64,000 bases of DNA from Panagrolaimus kolymaensis (taxonomy: Eukaryota > Nematoda > Chromadorea > Rhabditida > Panagrolaimidae), in the NCBI GenBank assembly GCA_028622995.1, contig JAJQJQ010000030.1:620001-684000 (forward strand), given 5' to 3'. Positions 22,612-34,800 of the stretch are shown here, in pieces. The notes beneath the pieces were generated by a model, which was not told the origin of the DNA, did no database searches, and was given only the letters and a program-made list of their open reading frames with translations. Within the stretch, counting starts at the first letter, position 1; each line of letters begins with the position of its first letter. The translations under genes were made by a program, and so were the position numbers.

Positions 22612-24447
22612 ATGCCTCCTCGAAAAGTTTTGAAACTTATTGGATTTAAAGATTTTGAGCCTGATGTTATGTTCACGACTAATTGTCATCAATGGTTCAT
22701 GAAAAATTGTACCCATCCTGGAAGTGATGTGGAATATTTAAAAATGATTTTAGAATCCGCAGGATTGGATTATGAATTGATTCAACAGGCGAGCTTTCAT
22801 TCATTTATTCGGCTAAAGCACTTTTTTTTCTAACTTTTTTTTCTTCGGTATTTAGGAAATTACAGTAAGCGACGCAATTATTGATGCAATAAATAATGGA
22901 ACAGCAGATATGTCTTTAATTGCGCTAATTGTTACACCAGAAAGACTTAAAAAGGTTGCATTTACATCTCCAATAAATTATTTGCAATTTGGCTATTATG
23001 GTTAGTTAAGTTTCAGAAACTCGTAGGGAGGCAGGCCATGGTCTAGTTTTCTAACTCATAACTTTTTTTTAATATATATTTTACTTTTTATTTTTAGTTA
23101 AAGAATTAAATGTTCTTGAATCGGATCAATTTTTAATTAAAACTTTTACCCCTGATGTTTATATGGTTTTATGTTGCGTTGTTGCTCTTGTTGCGGGATT
23201 TACTTTTATTGCGTATCGACACTATACTTTCAAACATTATTTATGGTTGACATTTGCAGCATTTTTTAATCAAACTAATTATCAAAAATCAAAAAAATCT
23301 AGTTATCGATTTTTAACTGGAGCTTATTGGTTTACAGCTTTTTTAACTATTTGCTTTTATCAAGTTTGTCCCAGTTTTTATAACTTTTTGTAGTTTTGAA
23401 GTTTAAAATTTTTAGGCACGAATGAAATATTTTCTTACAGTTCCATTACAAAAAGGCATAGATTTTTATAATATCGAGCAACTTCTCGATCAATTAGAAA
23501 CCGGGAAATGGAAAGCATATCAAGCTGATAATGGCTATTCTCTTTTGCAATATTGTCAAAAAACTCAATGCAATCGAATTCAAGATTTAATGAAAAAGGG
23601 AAAGTAAGATTTTTTCATAATTTTAATTTCACTGAAGCTTTTAAAGTGGGCCAAAAAATTAATTTGGATTGTAACTTTTGGTTTTTTTATTCTCTCTCGA
23701 GGTTTTATAAACTTAAAATAATCGCTTCTATTTTTTAAACTTTTTTTTGTCAAAATTATATTATAGAATTATTAATCTCAATAATGTTTCCCTATTGGTA
23801 GATGTTCCAATTCAAAATCACTATAGTGTAACTTTTGATGCAATAAGTTTAGATATTGTTCCAAATGAAATTAGTGTATTCGACCGAAAAAATAAAGTTT
23901 TATTTGTTCGTGATACTACGGTTTCTGTGGATATGGTTGCATTCGCTGTTAATAAGTAAAAACATTTTATTTTTTTTCGTATCGAAACTCAAAAGCAGCA
24001 GCAAAAAATTGTTTTAGAAATTTCACAATTGAAATAGAACTTTTAAATCGAGCAATCGCAAAATTTCAAGATTCATATGCCAATGTTCGAGGAAGGTATA
24101 CTCCACCATATTCTCAATATCAAATTGATACAGTTCAAAATGGAGCGGTGACTTTAACTTTGCTGCATTTTAATATTTTATTTTTTGCTTACATCGCTAT
24201 GGTTATTTTAGCTTTAATTATTTTTGGAGTGGAATTTTTTCATTTTCGATATAATTGGAAAAATAATGATCGAACTTGGAAGCCCCAAACAAAAAGTTAT
24301 GATATGAATGGAAATATTTCGCTTTCAACTGATTCAACCTTGAAAAGTGGAGACGTAAATTTCACGCGGAAAACTATCAAATTTTTTATTGATGAAAAAA
24401 TTGTAGATTTGAAAATAGCTAATGGATTAGATAAAAAGGAAATTTAA
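22612..24447 (+). CDS. Ionotropic glutamate receptor-like / solute-binding channel protein
   Basis: Six exons (22612-22788, 22856-23000, 23098-23363, 23416-23603, 23767-23955, 24018-24447) give 464 residues. The ligand-binding half S1 contains AIIDAINNGTADMSLIALIVTPERLKKVAFTSP, here quoted in parts: AIIDAINNGTADMS and TPERLKKVAFTSPI, which is where iGluRs have their RxxxVxFTxP-like block. A first membrane helix (VYMVLCCVVALVAGF), a second near YRFLTGAYWFTAFLTICFY, then S2 (VPLQKGIDFYNIEQLLDQL) and a last helix (FFAYIAMVILALIIFGVEFF) follow the receptor topology. There is no signal peptide or amino-terminal domain. Nematodes have such short LGC-type relatives. Exon 1 ends CAG followed by GCGAGC, implying a GC-AG intron. 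Ligand and conductance unknown. Confidence 0.75.
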
Positions 24448-24799
24448 ATGAGATTCAAATTTTTTTTTGTTTTCAAAAATAGAAATAAACTTAAAAAATT
24501 TATAAAAAAGTCTTTACAAGTATCGATCGATTTAAGAAAGCTTTATTTTTAAAATTCAAAATAAATAAATTTCTCGGTACAAAAAAATTAAATAAATAAG
24601 AATTCCACCATTAGATGATGCATTTTTTCTTTCGAAGTTTTAATATAAATTTTTTTCTAAAAGTTTAATTTGTATTTCAACAATTTTTTTTTACGAATTT
24701 ATTAAACAAAATAAACCAAAAAAAAGAGAGAGTTTAACCTTTCTTTTAATTAAATTTTTTTGATTACGGCAGCCATATTCAGGGTTTTTTGGATCATCT
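24448..24799. other. 3' spacer between convergent genes
   Basis: AT-rich; contains AATAAA-like signals on both strands and nothing else recognisable. Confidence 0.4.
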
Positions 24800-26031
24800 T
24801 CATTTCCTACCATTGTTTTCAGAAACATCATTGAAAATAACGCAAAATTTAAAAATAAAACCATCATGAATTTCAAATACTTTTGTAATTTTCGTTTTAA
24901 TCACCAAAAATTCTTTTGTTTTTTCTTCTTTAAAATTGTTTTGTTGTTTTGCTTCATCAATAAATTGTAAAGCAAAATTGAAATTTGGTGTATTGGAATG
25001 AATGGGAAATTTTTCTTTTAATTTAATAATTCCTTTGATTTTTGATGGAAAATTTTGAAAAACTTCTGTGACATTCAAATTTTTGAGTTGGCGAAATAAT
25101 TGAGCCAAATTTTGAAATTCGTATTTAATTTTAACCTTCAAAATTTCAAGATTATGAAAATATTTAATTATGAAATTTGAAAATATTGGCATATCTCTGT
25201 GGATAATAAATTTATTGTCAAAAACCATTGTTTTAATTGAAAGATTTTTAATTTTTAAAAAATAATTTGCAGGAACGGAGAAAGGATTTTTGAATAGAAT
25301 TATATCAAAGGAAAAATCATCGAAGCATAATTTTTGAGTTGATGAAGGCATAAAACCTATATTCTTAAAAAATTCCTTCAGCTTTCGAATTATCATAAAA
25401 CAAAATTTAAAAAAAAAATACTTACAGAAAAGGGCGAATCCCAAAAAAGTTTAAATGTTTGAATATTTTCATTTTTCTTTATTAATTCTTTAATCTTTTT
25501 TGGTAGCTCAACCTTGGAACAAAAGCTCAAAGTATTAAAATCTACAAAAAAAAAGAAATTAAATACAAATCAAATTTTATTTAGATTTCTTTGCTTGCTG
25601 TAGAAAAACAAAACTAACCTCTTTGAAAAAGATTTTCATAATTATATTTTTCAGTTATTTCCATCTTTGGCCATTCCCAAATCGCTACTTTTTTTATTGA
25701 ATAGCAAATTATGGGAAACAAAGCTTTAAGGAAAGAAGAATTAAAATTGATTGAAAAATATTTTTTAGTTTTCCTTTGTCCATCCTAAAAAAAAGATAAA
25801 ATGAATTTTTGGCCTATTAAAAATTTTTTTAATTCTCACAATAAAATAAATAAGAAAATATGAATCATAAATTTTCAAATTTTTTGATTTTAAAAATTGT
25901 TTTTTAACGATTTCAAAATTATTTTTTCCAACTAAAATAAATTTTGTTAAAATTTCATCATCATCGAATTCATTATTCATAGCTTCAATAATAATTTCAC
26001 CAAGGATATCTTGATTTAAAACGGGCGTCAT
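24800..26031 (-). CDS. Family X protein 1 (uncharacterised)
   Basis: Exons 26031-25840, 25784-25619, 25541-25426 and 25363-24800 give 345 residues in frame. It aligns from end to end with the gene at 55071-57180: DEILTKFILVGKNNFEIV near the start, FSINFNSSFLKALFPIICY, VAIWEWPK, NENIQTFKLFW, a middle IKYFHNLEILKVKI block and the terminal KVFEIHDGFIFKFCVIFND. The last intron of the other members is absent. The acceptor before exon 4 must be TTTTTTAAG to keep frame. No signal peptide or membrane helix. The repeated short hydrophobic blocks recall F-box-linked substrate-binding domains of nematodes, but no F-box is visible. Function unknown. Confidence 0.7.
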
Positions 26032-27169
26032 CCTCGTGGAAAGTAATTTTAAAGGTTTAAAACAAAAAATGAAATTTCACCAAACAAAAAAACTTTGTTT
26101 CTTCTTCAATTGAGTGTTTATGGCAAAAGCAAAGATGCATTTATTATTTGCGTTCAAAAATATTAATCTTTTTCTTTTTATTGTTTTTCTTGACATTTAT
26201 TTGATTGATTTTTTGGATTTGTTTTGGCAGCAAAAAAATTTATTTTCTTGAGTATGATGAGAATTGCCTTCGAGGGCTTTTTTTGTTTTGGTCAGTGGCA
26301 GACAAAAAAAAAGAAAGAAGGAAAAAACAATCAACTTTATTTTCTATTTCATCCAGCTCAAAAATCGATTTATCCACAGAACCATGGATAATTATTTTCG
26401 TGTTGATTGGCAGTTATGTTCAAAAAAACTATTATTATAGCTTGAAAAATATTTGCATAACTCTCGTCATTTTTTTGGATTAAAATTTTTTTAAACAAAG
26501 TTATTGTTTTTCGTATATATTTTTTTCATCGGCATTCTCCTTCGCACCTTTGTGACCCTTGTTTGATCTTCATTTGATTTGGATGTTAATGAGTGAATAA
26601 AAATGATTCATTAGTTCATCTTCAGGCATCATTCATTACTCATATCTTTTTATTTTGTGAATATTAGACATTTTTATTTTTGCTGCTGCTGCTGCTTCTT
26701 TGTATTTTTTGCTTTTTTATTGCAAAAAACTTTTCTTTTTCGTTTCTTTTTTCTCTGAATCACTCAACAAACAAATGAAGAAGAAAAAATAAAGATTTTA
26801 TTCTCACTTTTTTTTTAGATTTTTTGCTTCTTTATTGAAACAATAAAAAAAATATCACCAGTGCTATTCATTTTTTTATTTTATAATTGAAAAGAGTTCA
26901 ACTTAATATTTTGTTATTTATTTACTTGGCTTCCAAGTGAGCAGCTATCAATAGAAAAAAAAGCAAGAAAAAATTAAAAAAAGTTTGAAGGTTAGGTGAC
27001 AGCTAATGCAAACAAAGAGAAAGTCAGCATAGAAGTTTTTGAAATATCTTTTAAAAAAGGTTAAAAAGTTAGAGTATAAAATGAAATGCATTTTTTAATT
27101 TAAAAAGTATATCATTATTTTTTCTTTTGAAAGTTGAGAGAAGAATATTCGCGAGGATAAATAAAAAGA
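26032..27169. other. Intergenic between divergent genes
   Basis: T-rich and A-rich tracts with a TGCTGC run near 26680. No gene or element ends recognised. Confidence 0.4.
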
Positions 27170-28521
27170 ATGAATTTCCAAAATTTACTTCAAAATACTG
27201 GCGAAGTTTTGGAAAAGGTTTTAACTTTGAGAGAACGTGATGGACAAGTTGAGGTTAGTTGATTTAATTCATTATAAACATTAAAATTTTTTGACTTTTT
27301 TGAAGTAATTTTTCGTAGTATTTTTTCGAACGAATAAAAAAGCATAAATTTTTTATTTATTTAAACTTAGCCATTTTTTAGGTTTTAAACGAAACCGATC
27401 GAATTGTTCAAGGAGTTAATTTGAAACAGGGTCAGCAGCAAAATCAACAACAACAACAACAATCATATAATGGCCCAACTTTATCCCCTGAAGAATTATG
27501 TCCTCCACCACCTGGATATCCTAATAATGTTGGAAATCAACAACCTCAACAACAACAAAATCCTAATTGTCCTCCATTTACTAATGTTCCAATAGGACAA
27601 GGAACTAATAATTATTGTCCACCTGGCCAACAACAACAGAACAATCCAAATTCAAATTGTCCTCCAGGTCAACAACAACAATTTCCACCGCAACGAGATC
27701 CATCGAATAATCAACAACAACAACAGCCCATTGGACAAGGAACTAACAACTTCTGCCCGCCAGGACAACAGCAACCTCAACAAAACAACCCAAATTGTCC
27801 ACCAAATCAACAACAACAACAATTTCCCTCACAAAGAAATCAACCACAAATTGGCCAAGGCACCAATAATAACTTTTGTCCTCCTTTAAACCAACAACAA
27901 CAACCGAATACAAATAATTTTTGTCCTCCAGGACAGCAAAATCCTAACTGCCCTCCAAATCAACAACAACAACCATTTAATAATCAACAAGGTTCAGGAC
28001 AGCAACAACAATTTCCTCCTCAACGTGATCCATCTCAACAACAACAACCTTATTGCCCACCAGGACAACAACAGAACAACGCCAATTGCCCTCCATTTGG
28101 AAATCAACAAAATTTTCCACCTAATATGCAACAAAATCCAAATTCTAATTGCCCTCCAGGCCAACAACAACAAAATAACCCCAATTGTCCACCGGGTCAA
28201 CAACAGCAACAATTTCCTCCTCAACGTGATCCCAACCAACCTCAACAGCAGCAGCAACAAGGGCCTTACTGTCCACCAGGTCAACAGCAAAATAATCCCA
28301 ATTGCCCTCCAAATATGCAAAACCCAAACTGTCCTCCAAATCAACAACAACAAAATAATCCTAATTGTCCACCATTTCAAAATATGAGCGGCGGCAATAA
28401 TTTCAATCCAAATCAAGGAGGGTTTATTACACCACAAAATGCAACATTTACCGTTCAAACTCAACAAGAAAGTGACGGGGATAAAATTGTTCAAATTGTT
28501 GAACGAGTTGAAATTCCTTGA
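27170..28521 (+). CDS. Gln/Pro/Asn-rich low-complexity protein
   Basis: Exons 27170-27253 and 27382-28521 give 407 residues. The first 45 residues are ordinary and charged (NFQNLLQNTGEVLEKVL). The middle is built from loose repeats of NCPPGQQQQNNPNCPPGQ, IGQGTNN(F/Y)CPPGQ and QFPPQRDP. The last 30 residues are again ordinary (FTVQTQQESDGDKIVQIVER). Regularly spaced CPP units in a Gln-rich background could allow disulfide or metal cross-linking, but no signal peptide is seen, so the place of action is open. The ordered ends and frame conservation through 1.1 kb support a real gene. No function assigned. Confidence 0.7.
27540..28390. repeat. Coding tandem repeats (CPPGQQQ / QFPPQRDP units)
   Basis: CAA/CAACAG runs alternate with TGTCCTCCA and CCACCTGGACAA-like units. 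Repeat copies differ at synonymous positions, so they are not a very recent expansion. Confidence 0.75.
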
Positions 28522-28923
28522 AAAAAAAAACAATGATTGGATTGTTTCTGATTCTGTCAACAAAAATAACAACAAAAAATTATATTTTTAATATTTTTTG
28601 TAACTTTAAAATCTGTATTTTTATTTTTATTTTAATTGAATCATTTTTTTCTCATTTTTTATTTTACATTTAAAAAAGAAAAAATATATTTTTGCTTCGA
28701 GAAAAAAATTTAATTTTTAAGAATGTCTTTTAACTTTGATTTTTTTTAAAAATAAAGAAAATAAATTTATTTACATTTTTACGCATTTTAAAGAAATAAA
28801 ATTCAAAAGAGAAAAAAGTTTAGAAATAAAACATTAGTTTTTCGATGTTAAACAAAATATTTAATTTTTTCCATTTTTACTCGAAATAAATGAAATAAAT
28901 AAAATAAATAATAATAATAATTC
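28522..28923. other. 3' spacer between convergent genes
   Basis: Extremely AT-rich with several AATAAA-like signals; no gene. Confidence 0.45.
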
Positions 28924-29634
28924 TCAAATTTTTATCCTTGGAACATTTGCCGGTCTTGATGGGCAACTTTTTGAACGAGCCACCGATGTTGCAACGGCGG
29001 CCGATGAATTTCCTCCTTTTTTGTTGTTATTAGTTTTTGATTCTCGAACTGAATGCCTCAAATGTGATAATCTTGGATTATCATTGATTTGATTGGGTTT
29101 TCGTAAACCTTGTTGCTTTGTTGCTGAATTGGATTGATTTTGAGATCCTCCAATTTCTGGATCAAACGCAGGATTTTCAAATGATGAACTTTGTTGGGTG
29201 GAATCTTTTTTTCCATAATCATGAAGAACTTGAAGGAAGTTATCAAAAACAGACCAAAATGACTAAAAATATTTTAAAAGGGTTAAAAAAAATAGGAATC
29301 GAACTTATTTTTTTTATTTTTTTTTTTCAAATAAAAAGTAAACTATAATTTTATAAAAGAATCTTTAAACTTTTAAATCTTTGTTTAAATAATTTAAAAA
29401 ATATATTCTTTCATAATTAAAAAAAAGAAAAGAAGTACCTACCGGGCATGGACAAGCTGACCGACAATAAGCATGAATAAAAATAGGAACCACTGCCAGA
29501 AAGGCTAATAAAACAAGTAAAAGAATTAATGGTATAACTATCCATAATTCTGCATAATCAGTTCGGGCTTCACCCGTCCATGTATTTCTCCAAGCCCATG
29601 GATCTCGTGGGTCTTGAGGATTTTTCCAGCCCAT
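28924..29634 (-). CDS. Small single-pass membrane protein (uncharacterised)
   Basis: Exons 29634-29443 and 29262-28924 give about 176 residues. A Trp-rich start (GWKNPQDPRDPWAWRNTW) is followed by a Tyr/Glu segment, one long helix (LWIVIPLILLLVLLAFLAVV) and a juxtamembrane cysteine cluster (AYCRSACPCP) that could be acylated. The C-terminal half is polar and low in order (SSSFENPAFDPEIGGSQ, RSKSCPSRPANVPRIKI). The strict, Trp-dense N-terminus suggests strong constraint. I cannot name the family. With no signal peptide, either orientation is possible. Confidence 0.7.
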
Positions 29635-30479
29635 AATTTAATAATAATAAAAAACACAAAAGTTTTGTTGTTAAATAAAATATTCGTGGCGAGAAGAAAA
29701 CAAATTTCGCTTCAGGGTCAAAAATGGATATTTGTTATTTTCTTCCACCACACAGAAAAAAAATTGAAAAAAGCTCAAATTTTTAATTCTTACTCTCGGT
29801 GGTTGCTAATATTTATTTTTCGCTGTTGGCAAAGCAACAAACAACAACAAAACCTTCCTATTTCGTCTTTGAAACACTGCGTTTGCTGCCTTTTTTTGTC
29901 AACAACCACAAAACCCAAAAAAGACCATTCGCAATAATTCAGTCTCGCGCATAAACACACACCTTCTGTGACTCTTTGCATCTTTTTTTTCTTTGCGCAA
30001 GGCAATGGTCACTCAATTTTATTTTCGTTCATTCATTTTCATTATTTCCGGGAACAACGAGAATAAGAGTCGAAGAGTCTCCTCAATTTTCATTCAGGTG
30101 TAGTTAGTTAGTGAGTGAGTCGTCTGTGCGAAAATAGAGACACTGGAGAAAAAAAAATAGAATAAAAAAGATGGGTGGCAGGCACTAAAGTAAAAACAAC
30201 CAACCACAAAATTTGAATAAAACCAAGAAAAAAAGAAATGTGAAATTGAAAACGATGAGATTGTTCCTTCTTTGAGAAAATAAAAAAAAGGAGGTGGAAA
30301 ACAACAAATACAAAAATAAAAAATTGTTTTGACCTTCAAGAATTTTTTTGTTTTTGTTTGAAACGTATGTAACTTTATTAAAAGAATAAGTAAACTCTTA
30401 AATAATTATATTTTCTTTAAAATTTGTAATTATTTCTTCTTTACGTTCAATATTTATTTATCAAAAAAAACTAAAAGAG
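29635..30479. other. Intergenic
   Basis: Presumed promoter of the membrane protein gene and 3' flank of family X 2. Nothing else recognised. Confidence 0.4.
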
Positions 30480-31575
30480 CTAAACAATAAAAGTTGCAGA
30501 AAATTTGAAATTGAGGCCTTCATGAATTTCAAATTCTTTTGTAAAAATAATTTTACCATCATTCGTTTCAGTAAATTTTAAACTGGGAAGTTGGCGGGAG
30601 TTAGCAACACTCTAAAACATATATGTACAGATACGAAGGAAAAAGGAGGAATTCTTACAGCCAAATTTCTTTCTTCATTCAAAATATCATTATTTAAGTT
30701 TTGTTTTGCTTCAATTTGAATAGTTCCTTTGACTGTTGATGGAATTCCTTGAAATGCACTGGAATTTAGAATGCTAATATTTTTTAAATGCTCAGATAAG
30801 TTTGTTAATTGAGTATTATAAATATGCATGAATTGTAGGGATGGAAAATGTTCAGCGATATAAGCTGAAAACTGCTGCGACTTTGTGTTTTCACCAAGAT
30901 CCCAGGAAAATCCATTTTTAACCAAAAGCTGTTGAATATTAACGAAAGATAAGCTAAAAGCCAAATCGTATATGTGTCTCTGTTAAATTAAAGCAAAAAA
31001 ATTACGGATCGGGTTTACATAAAATAAAATCATATAAAAATATGCTTCCAACTTTAAATGTTCGAACGGACGGAGGAAGTAATGGAATAGAAGCCTAAAA
31101 AACACTTTTTTTAATAGCTAATGATAAGTAAAGTAGACTTACTAGACCATTTGACAACGATAACCCATTTTTCTTATACAAAGTTAGGATATTATCATTT
31201 TTCATCAACAATTCTTTATCATCTTCTGCTAGCATAACAGAACCACTAAACTTGAGAGCAGTGAAATCTAAAACTTCTTCATTATTTGTTAAATTTATTA
31301 AAAAGCTTACGTTGTCTTAGAAGATTTTTAAATCCAATTTGATTACGGTTTTTAGCCTTCGACCATCCCATAGTGATTTCTAATTTATCAGTTTTAGCAT
31401 AGCGATAAAAAAGTTTTAAATAAATTGAATCAAATGGCAAGTAAAAGCTTATATCTTTATGAAACTAAAATTTTTTCTTAAATGTTTGACGGAATATATA
31501 AAATTTATTTAAACTAACATTCCGTTTAACATGCCAATAAATTGAATTATGTGAAATTACAATTTTCTTCAATAG
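30480..31575 (-). CDS. Family X protein 2, 5' end not found
   Basis: Six blocks join: about 31575-31514, about 31470-31325, about 31270-31145, 31094-31006, 30977-30659 and 30611-30480. They match the other family-X genes in order: VISHNSIYWHVKRN; FYLPFDSIYLKLFYRYAK; ITMGWSKAKNRNQIGFKNLL; FTALKFSGSVMLAEDDKELL; PPSVRTFKVGSIFLYDF; the AYIAEHFPSLQFMHIYNTQL block; and the terminal TKEFEIHEGLNFKFSATFIV. The first coding exon is not recognisable within 31580-31880, and one junction needs an unusual CAGAG acceptor. The gene may be live with a missed first exon or recently broken. The conserved 3' half suggests recent constraint. Confidence 0.6.
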
Positions 31576-31880
31576 CTTCTAATTTACGAAAAAATGCTAA
31601 TTTTTACAAATGAAAAAAATATATATTGGAAGTAGAGTATTTTATAAAAAACGATCCATACCGGAAAGAAAATTTTGAGCCAATCAAAAATTTTCAACTT
31701 TTCTTCTTCTTGCTATCTTACAAAAATTGACTCATTTTTTATACAAATTTTGTGTGTCTAAAATATTTTATTAATTATTAAAATCTATAAAATTTCAAAT
31801 AAAAAAACAATTAAAGAATAAATTTATTTAATCAAAGAAAAAAAATTAAAGCTTTCTCTGAATTTTTATTTTATTTTATT
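31576..31880. other. Spacer, possible missing first exon of family X 2
   Basis: No ATG exon with a good donor could be chosen. AT-rich. Confidence 0.3.
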
Positions 31881-34800
31881 TTACCATTGATCAATATTAG
31901 CTAGAACATGGCCAAGCGCAGCAAAAACAGCCGAAGTATATTGAAGATCATCAAATTTAAATATGGTCATATAATCTCCAGTTGTATGATGGAAATAAAA
32001 ATAATAATCTTCACCTTGATCTGAGACATAATTAATGGATGGAATTCCATCATCAGCCCAAAATTGAACATCGCCCTGAAGAAAATAGTATTTTTTAAAG
32101 CAAATTTTTTATAAAACGAGAAATCCATTTTTAGGTTTAAGAAAATTTAAGAACTCAATAAAAAAATGTTTAAAAATCTTTTATTGCGTTTCTTAGATTT
32201 TTAAAAACTTTTTTCTTGGCTAATTTTTTTAAATGTGTAAAATCTTACTTGTAAATTGCTAGGATTAACAGAAATTGGAATTCCATTCTCCGTTAAAACA
32301 TTTGCAATTTGTTGAATGCGATTTTGAGCAGTTTTATTTCCCATGAAATTAAATTTGGATTTTAATGTTCTTGGTCGGAATGCTCCCTGATCGGTTTCAG
32401 ATACAAAGAAAAAGGTTTCTGTTCCATTTTTATGTTCTTCAAAATAATGTTTTGCACCGAATAAGCCTTGCTCTTCCGCAGTCCAATAAACTCCTCGAAT
32501 GGTTCGCTTGGGTTTGAATTTAGGATTTTCTTCCGCTAATCGTTTGATTGTGAGCATAGCTTGCCATACCGCAGCCATTCCACCTCCATCATCCATAGCT
32601 CCTTGTCCAACATCCCAACTATCAATGTGACCAGAAAGGAGCACAACTTCATCAGGCCTTTCACTACCTGGAAAAAAAGTTTTTTGAACAAAAATCTTTA
32701 AATAAAAACGAAAAAATATAAATAAAGTTTTCTTTAAAAAAATTTGGATCTCAACATGAAAGAATTAAAATTTGCAAAATGGTTGCCAGGAAATTTTTTT
32801 TTGTTTTTTTCAAAGAAATATAAAACTTTTTTATTATTAGAAAAGAAAAGTTTCAAACCTGTGATATCAAAAATAATATTTCTTGAAGTAATTTTACCAA
32901 TATTTTTTGATTTTAAATTCATATTTACCACAACTTTTTTGCCGCGTTTTATTAATCTTTCAAGAAGTTCTGCTTCTTCGATGGTTACACAAACGGTGGG
33001 AATTGAAGCTTCTGAAAACACAAACAACATATTTTTTTATTTTTTTGACCTCAAAATAAAATAAGCTTACTCGATGCCCCTGATCCAGTATGAGGAGAAC
33101 CAATAGAAAAAGGACCAATACTTTTTACCATTAAACCTATGCCTCCAGCCTTTTCAATGGTATCCCCGCCTCGACGAAATTGCACAGTTTTAAAATAACC
33201 TTTCCATTCAGGAATTAATAAAACAATTTTACCGGAAACATTAAAATTTTTTAATTCTTCAAATGTGTGAGCAACTATGACTTCGCCAGTAATTTCAATT
33301 GGATCTGTTCCAGATACAGCGAGAATGTTTAATGCCAAATTTCGAGGTTCTGAAAAACTTTTTTTTGTTAGTTTTTCAGTAAGTTTTGTGGCGGAAATTT
33401 AATTTACCAATCATAGTTACTTTATCATCTCCTCGAACCCAATGAGGCAAATCTGGAACATCTTCGGTATGGACATTATCGAATCCATCATTTTTTAATC
33501 TTTCAGTTACAAAATCGATGGATCTTAAAAAAGTAAAATTTTCTTATTTAATTAATTTTTTTTGTGGATTAAATTTTCAAAAATATAAATTTTTTAATTA
33601 ATTAATTCATTTTTAAAATTTAAGAGTTTTTTGGTTTTCTAATTTTTTTCTTCGCTCTAAATTAATTTTTTCTATTTACAAGCAAACAAAAAAATTACTT
33701 TTACTGGATTTTTATTTATTCAAGTTTTAAGTTTTGCTTTAGCGAATTTTTTGTTTTGATTTTGTTTATTTTTTTTAATGCCGTAAAAAATATACATCGG
33801 CTTTTTCTTCTGATATCGTTTGCTTTTTTTGTCTTGAATGTTTTTAATAAAACATTTTTTGCTAACAACCAAATTTTTGCTTTTTTATAAAAAAAATTTC
33901 GTCTCTTCTTATTTTTTATTTTAACGTATCTTCTCTTCCCATTGAGATGGTTGATTTTTTTCATCTCTTTTTTGAATATTTTGTCATAATTTTTTCTTAA
34001 TTTTGTTATGCTTTTTTTTCAATCAAAGACTTAAAGAATAGTTTTTAAAAAAATGATAATACTTTTTTTTTGTATTTTTGGGGAAATCGAGAACGTGTAA
34101 AGTAAAGTATTACACGTTCGAACGACGAACGTTTTTATAGTTTTCAAAACAACACTAATTTGGACAATAATTTTTTTTTGAACATGAATTACCGGGGATT
34201 AGAAATTTTGGAAAGCCATTGTCAAGTACAGATTCATGAAAAAGTACTGAAAAGCGAGAATGGTGAAATAGCATGAAAAAAAAGTGAAAGCGTTATTCTT
34301 AATAAAAACATATAATTAGTTGGTTTAAAAATTAAAAGAAAAATGGAATGACGAAATTTAATTTTTGAACAAGTTGGGGAAAACTAAATTTGCAAGAAAA
34401 TTTAATGAAACCCATAACCTGACAAAGCACTTCCCAAAAATAAAAATAAAAACGAAACATTTTTTTCCATAAAAAATTTTTTTAAAAGTTTCTTTCAAAC
34501 TTTTTACTAAACACAATTTCAAAAATGTAATCGGAGACATAAATTTGATTTTAATTTCATGAAACAAAGCAAAATAGTGTCACAAAAAAAAACATTTCAG
34601 TCTTAGGTTTTTTAGTTAAACCATTTAGGTTTAAAAACAATTTATAAAAGTTTACATCGAAAATAGCGTTTTTTTCTTTCTTCTAACCTTTACTTAAATT
34701 TTTTTTCTTTTCGGATGACTCATCAATTTGCCAAAAAAGCAGGTTAGCGCTATCTTCAATTTCGTTAGTTTCTTTTCCCCGCTCATAAGCATTTCAATCA

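Noticed and set aside
27994..28575. Long antisense frame opposite the Gln-rich gene
   Set aside because: A Leu/Trp-rich shadow of CAA repeats; no start context or splice sites.
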